This document shows positions 17,070 through 25,609 of a stretch of 64,000 nucleotides of DNA, one piece after another; position 1 is the first letter of the stretch; every line of letters starts with the position of its first letter. The DNA comes from CALBPI01 sp038533155 (lineage in GTDB: Bacteria; Pseudomonadota; Gammaproteobacteria; Steroidobacterales; Woeseiaceae): assembly GCA_038533155.1 (NCBI GenBank), contig JBCAZH010000006.1, positions 1-64,000 on the forward strand, read 5' to 3'. The position numbers were made by a program, and so were the translations under genes. The notes below the pieces were generated by a model. The model had not been told where the DNA came from. It worked only from the letters and a program-made list of their open reading frames with translations, and ran no database searches.

Positions 17070-18589
17070 ATAATCGATCCGTGCATATCATCGCGTTCCT
17101 ATGCGCAGTCTCAGGTTTGGCGCTGTTCTTCTACAAAGCGTATCGGTTGGGATTTCCTTTGACCGCGGATACGGACCGCACCGTTTGGACGATCGAGGCA
17201 TCCCTGAGATTCGATGCGCGACCAGGTCCGATCAAAGCGGAACTCAAAGTGCCTGCACTGACGAGTGGGTTTACCACGCTTTCGGAGAACTCGGTTTCCG
17301 GCGGCTACGGGTTTAACCTCGATTATGCAGATGGGGGGCGTTTGGCGAGGTGGGCGGTGCGCAGCGCCGACGGCGAGCAACGCTTGTACTACCGAGTCGT
17401 GGTTTACGCGGATCCTTCGGTGGAAGAGGTGGATACCACGCCACCATTTCCAGACATCCCGGCGCTTGATGAGCCCCTGCGCACTGCTGCGACTGTTCTT
17501 ATGCAGGAGGTTCGAGAGCAATCCGCCGATACCGATACGCTGGTGGCGGAGCTGCTAACGCGAGTTAACGATCCTACGCCTGGTCCAAATGTCGAGTTGT
17601 TGTTCGACGGGCTGTCGGGTTCGTTGCGACGCACGCAACGACTGATTGAGTTATTAGCGTTCGCGCGGGTGCCGGCGCGCCCTTTGCGTGGCGTACTTTT
17701 GGCGGACGAGCAGCGGCACGCACCGGTTCGAACTTACCTCGAGGTTCACAACGGCGTGAATTGGACGGTTTACAACAGCCGTACTGCACGCCAAGGGCTG
17801 CCCAGTAATTTCTACCCGTGGTGGCGTGGGACCGACGCACTTGCCGACGTGCAAGGCGGTTCTGCAGTGGACTTGAATTTCGCGGTACGGAGGAGTCAGC
17901 TCGATAGCCTTGATGTTGTAGCGCAACGCAGTGCCGCGCAGGGTTCGGCTGCGCTAAACTTTTCGTTATTCGGGCTACCAATCCAGACTCAGGCCGTGTA
18001 CTCGGTCTTGTTAATGGTTCCGATCGGCGCGCTGGTGATGGTCGTGCTGCGAAATTTTGTCGGACTGCAGACGTTCGGCACGTTCATGCCTGTGCTGATC
18101 GCGATCGCGTTTCGCGAGACGGATTTGCTCGCTGGTGTCATCTTGTTTTCGTTACTGACGAGTCTTGGTTTGGCCATTCGGTTTGGTCTTGAAAAGCTCC
18201 GTCTGCTGCTTGTGCCACGTCTCACTGCGGTGCTGATTATCGTCGTGATTCTCATGCTGGCGATCAGTATTCTCGCGCATCGACTCGGACTTGAGACGGG
18301 CCTTTCTGTAGCGCTCTTTCCGATGGTGATTATTGCCATGACCATTGAGCGCATGTCGGTCATTTGGGAGGAGCGCGGCGCTACGGATGCGATCAAGGCG
18401 GGGGTCGGTAGTCTGTTGGTCGCCGCGTTCGCGTATCTCGTCATGGGCATGGACGCGCTGGAACACTTGATCTTTACCTTCCCGGAGTTGCTGCTCGTCG
18501 TCTTGGCGATTGTCCTGCTGTCCGGGCGTTACACGGGTTATCGCTTACTCGAGCTGCCGAGGTTTTCGGCGTTGGAGAAACGGCGCTAA
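17066..18589 (+). CDS. Inactive transglutaminase-like (UUP1) domain with 7TM region
   Basis: A 507-residue inner-membrane protein. One N-terminal TM helix (residues about 8-26) leads into a long periplasmic region. That region contains a transglutaminase-like segment (LIELLAFARVPARPLRGVLLADE) without a Cys-His-Asp triad. From about residue 305 there are seven hydrophobic helices, including GLQTFGTFMPVLIAIAFRE. This is the UUP1-7TM architecture described in conserved neighbourhoods with ATP-grasp amidoligases. It overlaps ubiH by four bases and its last base is the first of the ATP-grasp gene, so the pair is tightly coupled. The biochemical role is unknown. Confidence 0.85.
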   Translation: MNNRSVHIIAFLCAVSGLALFFYKAYRLGFPLTADTDRTVWTIEASLRFDARPGPIKAELKVPALTSGFTTLSENSVSGGYGFNLDYADGGRLARWAVRSADGEQRLYYRVVVYADPSVEEVDTTPPFPDIPALDEPLRTAATVLMQEVREQSADTDTLVAELLTRVNDPTPGPNVELLFDGLSGSLRRTQRLIELLAFARVPARPLRGVLLADEQRHAPVRTYLEVHNGVNWTVYNSRTARQGLPSNFYPWWRGTDALADVQGGSAVDLNFAVRRSQLDSLDVVAQRSAAQGSAALNFSLFGLPIQTQAVYSVLLMVPIGALVMVVLRNFVGLQTFGTFMPVLIAIAFRETDLLAGVILFSLLTSLGLAIRFGLEKLRLLLVPRLTAVLIIVVILMLAISILAHRLGLETGLSVALFPMVIIAMTIERMSVIWEERGATDAIKAGVGSLLVAAFAYLVMGMDALEHLIFTFPELLLVVLAIVLLSGRYTGYRLLELPRFSALEKRR

Positions 18590-19578
18590 TGCGTTTTTGG
18601 GGGTTTGCGCTCGGTCGAGCCGGTGTGCTTGGAATCAACGAGCGCAACGCCGGATACATCATGCCGCTGAACCCTCGGCGCTTGTATCCGCGCGTCGATG
18701 ACAAGGTGAAGACCAAAGCGCTCGCGCGCGAGGCTGGCATGGCAGTGCCGGAGTTGTTTTTCGTCGCGCGAAGCCAAGCTGATGCGCTGCGTCTACCCGC
18801 GGCGTTGTCGAGTCATGCGAGCTTTGTTGTGAAACCAGCGAACGGAAGTGGCGGCGATGGCATTCTGGTAGTCGATGGGCGCTACGGAGAGCACTATCGA
18901 TTGATTAGCGGTGATCTAATGAGTGAAACCGCTTTGTTGCATCATGTGTCGAATATTGTTTCGGGTCAGTACAGTCTGACGGGTGGTCCCGACGCTGCGT
19001 TGGTCGAGTATCGCGTCCAGTTTGACCAGGTGTTCGACGCGATTAGTTTCCAAGGTGTGCCGGACGTCAGGATCATCGTCTACAAAGGGTATCCCGCGAT
19101 GGCGATGGTTCGTCTGCCGACCCGGAGTTCTGGCGGCAAAGCGAATTTGCACCAAGGGGCTGTCGGTGCGGGGGTTGATATCGTGACGGGTCTGACGCTT
19201 GGTGCAGTCAGCGGCAACGAACGGGTGAATGTGCATCCAGATACGTTGAATGCGATCGATGGCAATCAGGTGCCGCATTGGGACAAACTGCTTGAAATCT
19301 CTGCGCTCGGATACGACGTCTCCGAACTTGGCTACCTCGGTGTTGACATGGTCATCGATCGAGATCTAGGGCCTTTGATGCTGGAGATGAATGCGAGGCC
19401 GGGACTGAACATTCAGATCGCGAACGGCGCAGGCCTAAAGCCGAGATTCGCTGCTATCGATCAGCATCTTTCGAGCAATGCGTTCGACCCGGATCCCGCG
19501 ACACGGGCTGCGGTCAGCCGTTCTCTTATGCAGCGCCTGAATGATTCTGTGCTGGGGTCTGCTGCCAAGACGGCGTGA
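18589..19578 (+). CDS. RimK-like alpha-L-glutamate ligase-like ATP-grasp protein
   Basis: A 329-residue ATP-grasp enzyme. SFVVKPANGSGGDGILVV is the nucleotide-binding P-loop region, VPDVRIIVYKGYPAMAMVRLPT the middle strand, and PLMLEMNARPGLNIQIANG the metal-binding site. Such proteins form amide bonds between an amino acid and a carboxylate. It begins at the last base of the UUP1-7TM gene, a partnership conserved in proteobacteria, which suggests it modifies a peptide or small molecule handled by that membrane protein. The usual third partner, a retropepsin-like protease, is not adjacent. Its end overlaps phhA by 53 bases on the opposite strand. Confidence 0.87.
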   Translation: MRFWGFALGRAGVLGINERNAGYIMPLNPRRLYPRVDDKVKTKALAREAGMAVPELFFVARSQADALRLPAALSSHASFVVKPANGSGGDGILVVDGRYGEHYRLISGDLMSETALLHHVSNIVSGQYSLTGGPDAALVEYRVQFDQVFDAISFQGVPDVRIIVYKGYPAMAMVRLPTRSSGGKANLHQGAVGAGVDIVTGLTLGAVSGNERVNVHPDTLNAIDGNQVPHWDKLLEISALGYDVSELGYLGVDMVIDRDLGPLMLEMNARPGLNIQIANGAGLKPRFAAIDQHLSSNAFDPDPATRAAVSRSLMQRLNDSVLGSAAKTA

Positions 19579-20350
19579 AGTCACCCAGTTCATTCGCCCG
19601 CCGCATTAGCGCTGACAGATCGGTGTAGGCGAGTTCAAACAAAGTGTCGAAGTCTTCGATGACGTAGTAAATGTCTTGAAAGGTATCGATTCGAAACGGT
19701 GTTCGCAGTACGTCGAGTACGTCGAACGCACGTCGCTCGGGTCGGGTGTTTTCAACCGCGAACAACAGCTCGCCTGGCGACGAACAAATGCCTGCGCCGT
19801 AAGCGCGTACGCCATTGTCCGATTGGACGAGACCAAACTCAGTCGTGAACCAATATAACCGCGCCAGGAGTTCACGCTCACGTTCGCCAGCCTTTAAGCC
19901 TGCAATGCCGTAGGCATGGGTAAACTGGGCAAAACGATCGTCGGTGAGGTGCGGCGCATGGCCGAACAGCTCATGGAAGATGTCAGGCTCTTCCAGGTAG
20001 TCAAGGTCCTCTGGTCGACGGATAAAAGAGGCGGCCGGGAACTGCTTCTCCGCGAGTAGTGCGAAAAACTCGTCCGCTGGAATGATCGCCGGAACCGGCG
20101 TGACGCTCCAGCCCGTCATCGCCCGCAGCGTGTTTGAAATGTCGGCACACTGTGGAATTTCATCGGCTTTGAACCGCAGCGTCGCACTCGCATCAATGAA
20201 CGCCTGGCAAGCGCGCTCTGGTAGCAGTTTCTGTTGGCGATCTATCAGCTTGTTCCAGGTCGCGTGTTCCTCGTCTGTGTAAGGAATGTAGCCGTCGTCC
20301 GACGGCGTATGCGCAACATAATTCGGCGTTGATTCGTTATTGAGTTTCAT
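19526..20350 (-). CDS. phhA: Phenylalanine 4-monooxygenase
   Basis: A 274-residue pterin-dependent hydroxylase from the ATG at 20350. Iron ligands His126, His131 (HELFGHAPHL) and Glu171 (YWFTTEFGL) are in place, and the length fits the bacterial form. It converts phenylalanine to tyrosine. It is divergent from an Lrp-type regulator that may control it. The 3' end runs 53 bases into the convergent ATP-grasp gene. The pterin recycling enzyme PhhB is not seen nearby. Confidence 0.96.
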   Translation of the reverse strand: MKLNNESTPNYVAHTPSDDGYIPYTDEEHATWNKLIDRQQKLLPERACQAFIDASATLRFKADEIPQCADISNTLRAMTGWSVTPVPAIIPADEFFALLAEKQFPAASFIRRPEDLDYLEEPDIFHELFGHAPHLTDDRFAQFTHAYGIAGLKAGERERELLARLYWFTTEFGLVQSDNGVRAYGAGICSSPGELLFAVENTRPERRAFDVLDVLRTPFRIDTFQDIYYVIEDFDTLFELAYTDLSALMRRANELGDFTPSWQQTPAQNHSGAA

Positions 20351-20363
20351 GGCTTCACTATAC

Positions 20364-20441
20364 GGCGTACGCCAGACTAGGTTATTGCCAAAAGTGGCGT
20401 CCTGCGAGTGTTTTGCGCAATAATTCACTCAATATTAAGAT
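20364..20441. promoter_or_regulatory. Divergent phhA/lrp-type control region
   Basis: The 110-base gap between the two starts is AT-rich. It holds the palindrome GGCGTACGCC (20364-20373), the inverted repeat GCCA-AAAG-TGGC (20387-20398), and a plausible rightward promoter with TTGCGC at 20413-20418 and TAAGAT at 20436-20441 (spacing 17). The dyads are reasonable binding sites for the adjacent Lrp-type protein, but this is inferred. Confidence 0.4.
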
Positions 20442-20460
20442 AAAAAGAGCAAATTTCGCT

Positions 20461-20916
20461 ATGGATTCTTATGATCGTAAAATTCTTGCTGCACTGCAGC
20501 GAGATGCTCGCATGTCCAACCAGCGATTGGCTGAATCGGTCGGATTGTCGGCATCACCCTGCCTTCGGCGGGTTCAAAAACTGGAGAAGCAGGGGCTTAT
20601 CCGGGACCGAGTCACGCTGTTAGATCGAAAGTCGCTCGGACTGCATATCTTGGCTTTCGTGCATGTGTCCCTTGAAGACCATCTACCGCAGACGCTGCAA
20701 AAATTTGATGGTGTTGTTTCCGAATGCGATCAGATCCTTGAATGCCATGCGTTAAGTGGTCAATACGATTACCTGCTGAAAGTTGTTGCGCGGGACATGG
20801 CCGATTTCGAGCAATTCCTCACCCATCAATTGTTGGCGGGAAGGGGCGTCGCGTCGGCAAACACAAGCTTCGTGATCAACGAGCGTAAAGACTCGACCGT
20901 TCTGCCGCTCGAATGA
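20461..20916 (+). CDS. Lrp/AsnC-family transcriptional regulator
   Basis: A 151-residue protein from the ATG at 20461. The N-terminal helix-turn-helix is DRKILAALQRDARMSNQRLAESVGLS followed by CLRRVQKLEKQGLI. The C-terminal RAM domain contains ECHALSGQYDYLLKVVARDM. Such regulators sense amino acids. Being divergent from phhA, it is a candidate controller of phenylalanine hydroxylation. The ligand is not predicted. Confidence 0.93.
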   Translation: MDSYDRKILAALQRDARMSNQRLAESVGLSASPCLRRVQKLEKQGLIRDRVTLLDRKSLGLHILAFVHVSLEDHLPQTLQKFDGVVSECDQILECHALSGQYDYLLKVVARDMADFEQFLTHQLLAGRGVASANTSFVINERKDSTVLPLE

Positions 20917-20945
20917 GGTCGCTGGAATTCGCGCTAGCCTGCCGC

Positions 20946-20951
20946 TATGAT
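20946..20951 (+). promoter_or_regulatory. Candidate -10 box of the gcv operon
   Basis: TATGAT lies 18 bases before the first riboswitch helix. A poor -35 match (CTGGAA at 20922-20927) lies upstream at 18-base spacing. Confidence 0.3.
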
Positions 20952-20968
20952 CTTCGCTCGATCCAGCG

Positions 20969-21141
20969 ATGTTGCGGGAGAGCGTCGGCACGACCGACCA
21001 CCGAAGGCGCAACCTGCCCGGAAACGCTCAGGTCACCGGACTGCAACATCTGATCGGCTCTGGAGAGCGGCAGCGCACCTGCCCACCGAAGGGGACGCCA
21101 GCGTTGAGCTGCGGCAGATCTCTCAGGTCACCGGACAGAGC
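20969..21141 (+). promoter_or_regulatory. Tandem glycine riboswitch
   Basis: Two aptamers in series lie upstream of gcvT. Aptamer 1 is closed by ATGTTGC (20969-20975) with GCAACAT (21043-21049). Aptamer 2 is closed by GCTCTG (21057-21062) with CAGAGC (21136-21141). Both contain the conserved GGAGAGC-type or GGGAGAGC-type loop, CACCGAAGG, and CTCAGGTCACCGGAC. Tandem aptamers of this kind bind glycine and turn on glycine cleavage genes. The expression platform follows. Confidence 0.96.
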
Positions 21142-21188
21142 GGGCACGACCGTGATGCTTCATGGTCAGCTGCTGCGTCTGCCCGGAG
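21142..21188 (+). promoter_or_regulatory. Possible ribosome-site-masking hairpin of the glycine riboswitch
   Basis: GGGCA (21142-21146) can pair with TGCCC (21180-21184), and inside it GACC (21148-21151) with GGTC (21164-21167). The stem ends at the CGGAG ribosome site at 21184-21188, ten bases before the gcvT ATG. No T-run follows, so control is more likely translational than by termination. Confidence 0.45.
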
Positions 21189-21197
21189 TTTTTGTTA

Positions 21198-22292
21198 ATG
21201 ACCGATTTGCTTCGTACCTGCCTGCATTCCGAACACATAGAGGCAGGCGCCAAGATGGTTGATTTTGGCGGCTGGGATATGCCACTTCATTACGGCTCTC
21301 AGCTTGAAGAACACCATCTCGTGCGCCGCGATTGCGGCATGTTTGACGTGTCGCATATGACCGTTGTTGACCTGGCTGGCGCTGAGGGTCAGCCTCGCGC
21401 TTTGCTCTCGCGTTTACTCGCTAATGACATCGCTAAATGTAAAACGCCGGGACAAGCGATCTACACGTGCATGTTGAACGAGAATGGCGGCGTCATTGAT
21501 GATCTCATCGCGTATTGGCGAGGTGGCGACGACTACCGGCTGATCGTCAACGCTGCCACCCGCGAGAAAGACCTCGCGTGGATTCGTCATGTTGCGGCTG
21601 CGTTCGACGTCACCGTCACAGAGCGTTCGGAGCTCGCGATGATCGCAGTTCAAGGACCCAACGCCCGGTCAAAGGCCGCTTCGGCATTGCCCGCCGAGCT
21701 TCGTGCTGCCGCCGAATCCTTGAAGCCGTTTCGTGCAGCGAGCGACGGTGATTGGTTTGTTGCCAGGACGGGTTATACCGGAGAGGACGGGTGGGAAATC
21801 GTCCTGCCGGCTTCGGCAGCGCCAAACACATGGCGTGCGTTCGTCGACGCCGGAATCGCGCCTGCGGGACTTGGTGCTCGCGATACGCTGCGGTTAGAGG
21901 CGGGTTTGAATTTGTATGGTTCTGATATGAACGAGACCACAACGCCTTTGGAGTCGAACCTCGCTTGGACGGTCGACTTCGAGAGTGCGCGTGAGTTCAT
22001 CGGTGAGTCATCGCTCCGCAACGCGAACACGACGCACAAATTGGTCGGCTTGGTTGTACTGGGACGCGGCGTAGTGCGCGACCACCAGTCCGTACTGGCA
22101 CCGGAAGGCGATGTTGTGGGCGAAATCACCAGCGGCGGTTACTCACCAACCCTGGAGCGCTCGATTGCCTTGGCACGCGTTTCGGTTGATACACCGGCTC
22201 GTGTCGATGTGGATGTTCGAGGGCGCAGGTTGCCAGCACAAGTCATCGATCCGCCGTTTGTTCGCCGCGGCAAGATTTTGGTTTCTATTTAG
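21198..22292 (+). CDS. gcvT: Glycine cleavage system T protein (aminomethyltransferase)
   Basis: A 364-residue protein starting MTDLLRTCLHSEHIEAGAKMVDFGGWDMPL from the ATG after CGGAG. An earlier in-frame ATG at 21162 lies in the riboswitch platform and is rejected. Motifs include FDVSHMT, ARTGYTGEDGWEI and the folate-site region LGARDTLRLEAGLNLYG. It releases ammonia from the lipoyl-bound aminomethyl group and makes methylene-THF. Confidence 0.96.
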   Translation: MTDLLRTCLHSEHIEAGAKMVDFGGWDMPLHYGSQLEEHHLVRRDCGMFDVSHMTVVDLAGAEGQPRALLSRLLANDIAKCKTPGQAIYTCMLNENGGVIDDLIAYWRGGDDYRLIVNAATREKDLAWIRHVAAAFDVTVTERSELAMIAVQGPNARSKAASALPAELRAAAESLKPFRAASDGDWFVARTGYTGEDGWEIVLPASAAPNTWRAFVDAGIAPAGLGARDTLRLEAGLNLYGSDMNETTTPLESNLAWTVDFESAREFIGESSLRNANTTHKLVGLVVLGRGVVRDHQSVLAPEGDVVGEITSGGYSPTLERSIALARVSVDTPARVDVDVRGRRLPAQVIDPPFVRRGKILVSI

Positions 22293-22314
22293 TCTATTGC
22301 AGGAGCGAAAGCGC

Positions 22315-22710
22315 ATGTCGGAAGTACCCGGAGATTTGGTCTATACGCAGGAACACGAGTGGTTGCGTCTCGACGATGATGGCAGTGTTGTGATCGGTAT
22401 CACCGAACATGCACAAGAGGCCCTCGGCGATCTCGTCTACGTGGAATTGCCGGAGGTGGGCCAGTCGCTCAGCTCGGGAGATGGCCTGGCGGTCGTCGAA
22501 TCCGTCAAGGCTGCATCCGATGTGTATGTGCCCATCGAAGCAGAGGTTGTTGGTGTCAATGAGGCGCTCGCCGACGCGCCGGAGAAGGTCAATGAAGATC
22601 CGTACGGTGAGGGTTGGATTGCTCGCGTAACACCGGCCGATCGCGAGGCGCTTGGCGAACTGATGAGCGCTGACGCCTACCAAGAGTTTCTGGATAACCT
22701 CGACGACTAA
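22315..22710 (+). CDS. gcvH: Glycine cleavage system H protein
   Basis: A 131-residue lipoyl carrier. The lipoylated Lys65 sits in VESVKAASD, and YTQEHEWLRL and ITEHAQEALGDLVYVELP are canonical. AGGAG lies 10 bases before the ATG at 22315. It shuttles the aminomethyl group between the P, T and L proteins. lipB, elsewhere in this window, belongs to the pathway that makes its cofactor. Confidence 0.97.
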   Translation: MSEVPGDLVYTQEHEWLRLDDDGSVVIGITEHAQEALGDLVYVELPEVGQSLSSGDGLAVVESVKAASDVYVPIEAEVVGVNEALADAPEKVNEDPYGEGWIARVTPADREALGELMSADAYQEFLDNLDD

Positions 22711-22731
22711 GCACCGCGGAGCACAACACCT

Positions 22732-24114
22732 ATGCCTTTCATACCGCACACTGAGCAAGATATCGCCGACATGTTGGAGGCGATCGGTGCCGACAGCATC
22801 GATGATTTGTTTGATGAGATCCCCGAGTCGCTCCGAATCGATGGGCTCGATGGTGTTCCCAAACCCATGAATGAGATGGCGGTCACGCGACTCATGCATG
22901 AGCGGGCTGCCAAAGATGCCAACGCGCTCTCGTTCATTGGTGCCGGCGCCTATGAGCACCACATTCCTGCCGCTGTCTGGCAACTGACCACTCGCGGTGA
23001 GTTCTACAGCGCGTATACGCCCTACCAGGCCGAAGCGAGCCAAGGCACGCTTCAAGTGATCTACGAATTTCAATCGATGATCGCGAGCATGACGGGTATG
23101 GATGCGAGTAATGCATCGTTATATGACGGCGCATCGGCCGTCGCGGAAGCCGCACTGATGGCTGTCAGGGCTAACCGTAAATCCAAGTCGCGGCGGGTGG
23201 TCTTCGCGGGTGGTACGAATCGAACCTATCAAAAAGTGGCTGAGGCGATTGCTGGCACACAAGGGCTGAGATTCGAAGAGTCGGGATTTGACCGCAAGAC
23301 AGGCCGTGCCGAATTGTCGACGCTGGTCGACGGCGATGAACCACCTGTCGCAGTGGTGATTTCACAGCCGAATTTCTTTGGGTGCGTTGAAGCTGTTGAC
23401 GAGCTGACCGACGCCGCACACGCTGCGGGTGCGCTGGTGATTGCTGTTGTGAACCCGACAGCGCTCGCGTTGTTGAAGCCGCCCGGCGAGTGGGGCGAAC
23501 AAGGTGCGGATATCGTTTGCGGGGAAGGGCAACCGTTGGGTGTTCCGTTGTCATCGGGTGGTCCGTATTTCGGATTCATGACGACCCGTCAGTCGTTCGT
23601 CAGGCAATTACCGGGCAGGATCGTCGGTCGGACCAAGGACCTCGATGGTAAGTCCGGGTTTACGTTGACCTTGCAGGCCAGGGAGCAACATATTCGTCGT
23701 TCCAAAGCGACCTCGAACATTTGCACGAACCAGGGTTTGATGGTCACGGCTGCAACGATGTACCTGTCGCTATTGGGCGAGCAAGGTCTCGCCCGTGTTG
23801 CCGCGGCAAGCCACTCACAAACTCGTCAGCTGACCGAAGCGCTTTGCACCGTGCCTGGTGTCACTCGGCGGTTCGACGCGCCAGCGTTTCACGAAACCGT
23901 CCTCCAACTGGACCGTCCCGTTGGTCCGGTGCTCGAAGCTTTGGCGGAGCGTGACCTGCTCGGCGGATTGGATTTGTCACAAATCTACCCGGAGTTGGGT
24001 CATTGTTTATTGATCTGTGCGACCGAAACGAAAACGGATGAAGATATTCAGCGCTATCGGGACGAGTTGGCGCGCGTGATGGGTGCATCCACAACATTGC
24101 GCGATGCGGGTTAA
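22732..24114 (+). CDS. gcvPA: Glycine dehydrogenase (decarboxylating) subunit 1
   Basis: A 460-residue alpha subunit of the split P protein, starting MPFIPHTEQDIADMLEAIG with SFIGAGAYEHHIPAAVWQL and SLYDGASAVAEAA. Together with GcvPB it decarboxylates glycine on PLP. The two-subunit form rather than the fused GcvP of E. coli is used here. Confidence 0.97.
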   Translation: MPFIPHTEQDIADMLEAIGADSIDDLFDEIPESLRIDGLDGVPKPMNEMAVTRLMHERAAKDANALSFIGAGAYEHHIPAAVWQLTTRGEFYSAYTPYQAEASQGTLQVIYEFQSMIASMTGMDASNASLYDGASAVAEAALMAVRANRKSKSRRVVFAGGTNRTYQKVAEAIAGTQGLRFEESGFDRKTGRAELSTLVDGDEPPVAVVISQPNFFGCVEAVDELTDAAHAAGALVIAVVNPTALALLKPPGEWGEQGADIVCGEGQPLGVPLSSGGPYFGFMTTRQSFVRQLPGRIVGRTKDLDGKSGFTLTLQAREQHIRRSKATSNICTNQGLMVTAATMYLSLLGEQGLARVAAASHSQTRQLTEALCTVPGVTRRFDAPAFHETVLQLDRPVGPVLEALAERDLLGGLDLSQIYPELGHCLLICATETKTDEDIQRYRDELARVMGASTTLRDAG

Positions 24115-24124
24115 GGAGAACAAC

Positions 24125-25609
24125 ATGACATCAAAACTCATTTTTGAGAAGTCTCGCGAAGGACGCTTCGCCACCGCCCAAGCGCCGCTTGAGTCGCTGG
24201 ATGCGCTGTTGGAGGGATCGGATTTACCGTCAGAACAACGACGCACTCAGCCCACAGTGTTGCCGGAGGTTTCGGAGCTCGAGGTTGTCCGGCATTACAC
24301 GCGCCTGTCGCAAAAGAATTTCTCGATCGACACCCACTTCTATCCTCTGGGCTCGTGCACGATGAAGTACAACCCGCGAGCGTGTAACTCCCTGGCAATG
24401 TTGCCGGGATTTCTTGCGCGCCATCCGCTTGGGCCTGAATCGCACGGTCAGGGGTTCCTCGAATGTATGTTCGAGTTGCAGGAAATGCTGAAGTCCGTCA
24501 CCGGTATGAGTGGCGTGTCGTTGACGCCGATGGCCGGCGCCCAAGGCGAGCTGACTGGCGTTGCGATGATTCGAGCCTACCATCGAAATCGCGGCGATCT
24601 TGCGCGGAACGAAATTTTGGTTCCGGATGCTGCGCACGGGACAAATCCAGCAACAGCGACGATGTGTGGCTGCAAGGTTGTCGAATTACCTACGGACTCG
24701 GAAGGCGATGTTGACATCGATGCGTTGAAGGCGGCGGTCGGGCCGAATACGGCAGGAATCATGCTCACGAACCCATCAACACTCGGTGTTTTCGAGCGCA
24801 AGATTAAGGAGATTGCAGCGATCGTCCACGAGGCAGGTGGCTTGCTCTACTACGATGGGGCCAATCTGAACGCAATCCTCGGCAAATGCCGTCCGGGCGA
24901 CATGGGATTCGATGTGATTCACATGAACCTGCACAAGACGTTCTCGACACCGCATGGCGGCGGCGGACCAGGGTCAGGTGCGGTCGGTGTTGCGAAGCGA
25001 CTGGAGCCATTCATGCCGATCCCCGTGGTCGGGAAAAATGATGATGGCTACCATTGGCTGAGTGAGGCGGATTTGCCGTTGAGCATCGGTCGGCTGTCGG
25101 GTTTTATGGGCAACGCTGGCGTGTTGCTACGAGCCTACATTTATATGCGAATGCTGGGCGATGACGGGATGCGGCGGGTTGGTGAGTTCGCAACCTTGAA
25201 CGCGAACTACCTGATGGCGCGTTTGTCCGATGCCGGGTTTGATCTCGCCTTCGAGAATCGTCGCGCGAGTCACGAGTTCATCATCACGATGAAGCGCACT
25301 GCCCGAGAGCACCACGTCACTGCGATGGATATTGCGAAAGCGCTGCTCGATGAAGGTTTCCACGCGCCAACCACGTACTTCCCGTTGTTGGTTCCTGAGT
25401 GCCTGTTGATCGAACCCACGGAGACTGAGAACAAAGAAACCTTAGATGAGTTTGTGGCTGCGATGATTCGAATTGCGGAGCGCGCAGAACGTGACGCACA
25501 AGCGATTCACGCCGCGCCAGTCACTCTGCCGGTTCGGCGATTGGATGACGTACAAGCCGCGCGCCAGCTCGATATCGTCTGGACCGGCTCTGAGGATGCA
25601 GCTGCATGA
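24125..25609 (+). CDS. gcvPB: Glycine dehydrogenase (decarboxylating) subunit 2
   Basis: A 494-residue beta subunit from the ATG at 24125, with AAGGAG overlapping the gcvPA stop. The PLP lysine is Lys271 in NLHKTFSTPHGGGGPG, and HFYPLGSCTMKYNP is a family signature. Its stop overlaps the start of the next gene as ATGA, tying the HtrA-like gene to the glycine operon. Confidence 0.97.
   Translation: MTSKLIFEKSREGRFATAQAPLESLDALLEGSDLPSEQRRTQPTVLPEVSELEVVRHYTRLSQKNFSIDTHFYPLGSCTMKYNPRACNSLAMLPGFLARHPLGPESHGQGFLECMFELQEMLKSVTGMSGVSLTPMAGAQGELTGVAMIRAYHRNRGDLARNEILVPDAAHGTNPATATMCGCKVVELPTDSEGDVDIDALKAAVGPNTAGIMLTNPSTLGVFERKIKEIAAIVHEAGGLLYYDGANLNAILGKCRPGDMGFDVIHMNLHKTFSTPHGGGGPGSGAVGVAKRLEPFMPIPVVGKNDDGYHWLSEADLPLSIGRLSGFMGNAGVLLRAYIYMRMLGDDGMRRVGEFATLNANYLMARLSDAGFDLAFENRRASHEFIITMKRTAREHHVTAMDIAKALLDEGFHAPTTYFPLLVPECLLIEPTETENKETLDEFVAAMIRIAERAERDAQAIHAAPVTLPVRRLDDVQAARQLDIVWTGSEDAAA

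Noticed and set aside
21162..21197. Upstream ATG extending gcvT by 12 residues
   Set aside because: It lies inside the riboswitch expression platform, and the ribosome site CGGAG fits the ATG at 21198.
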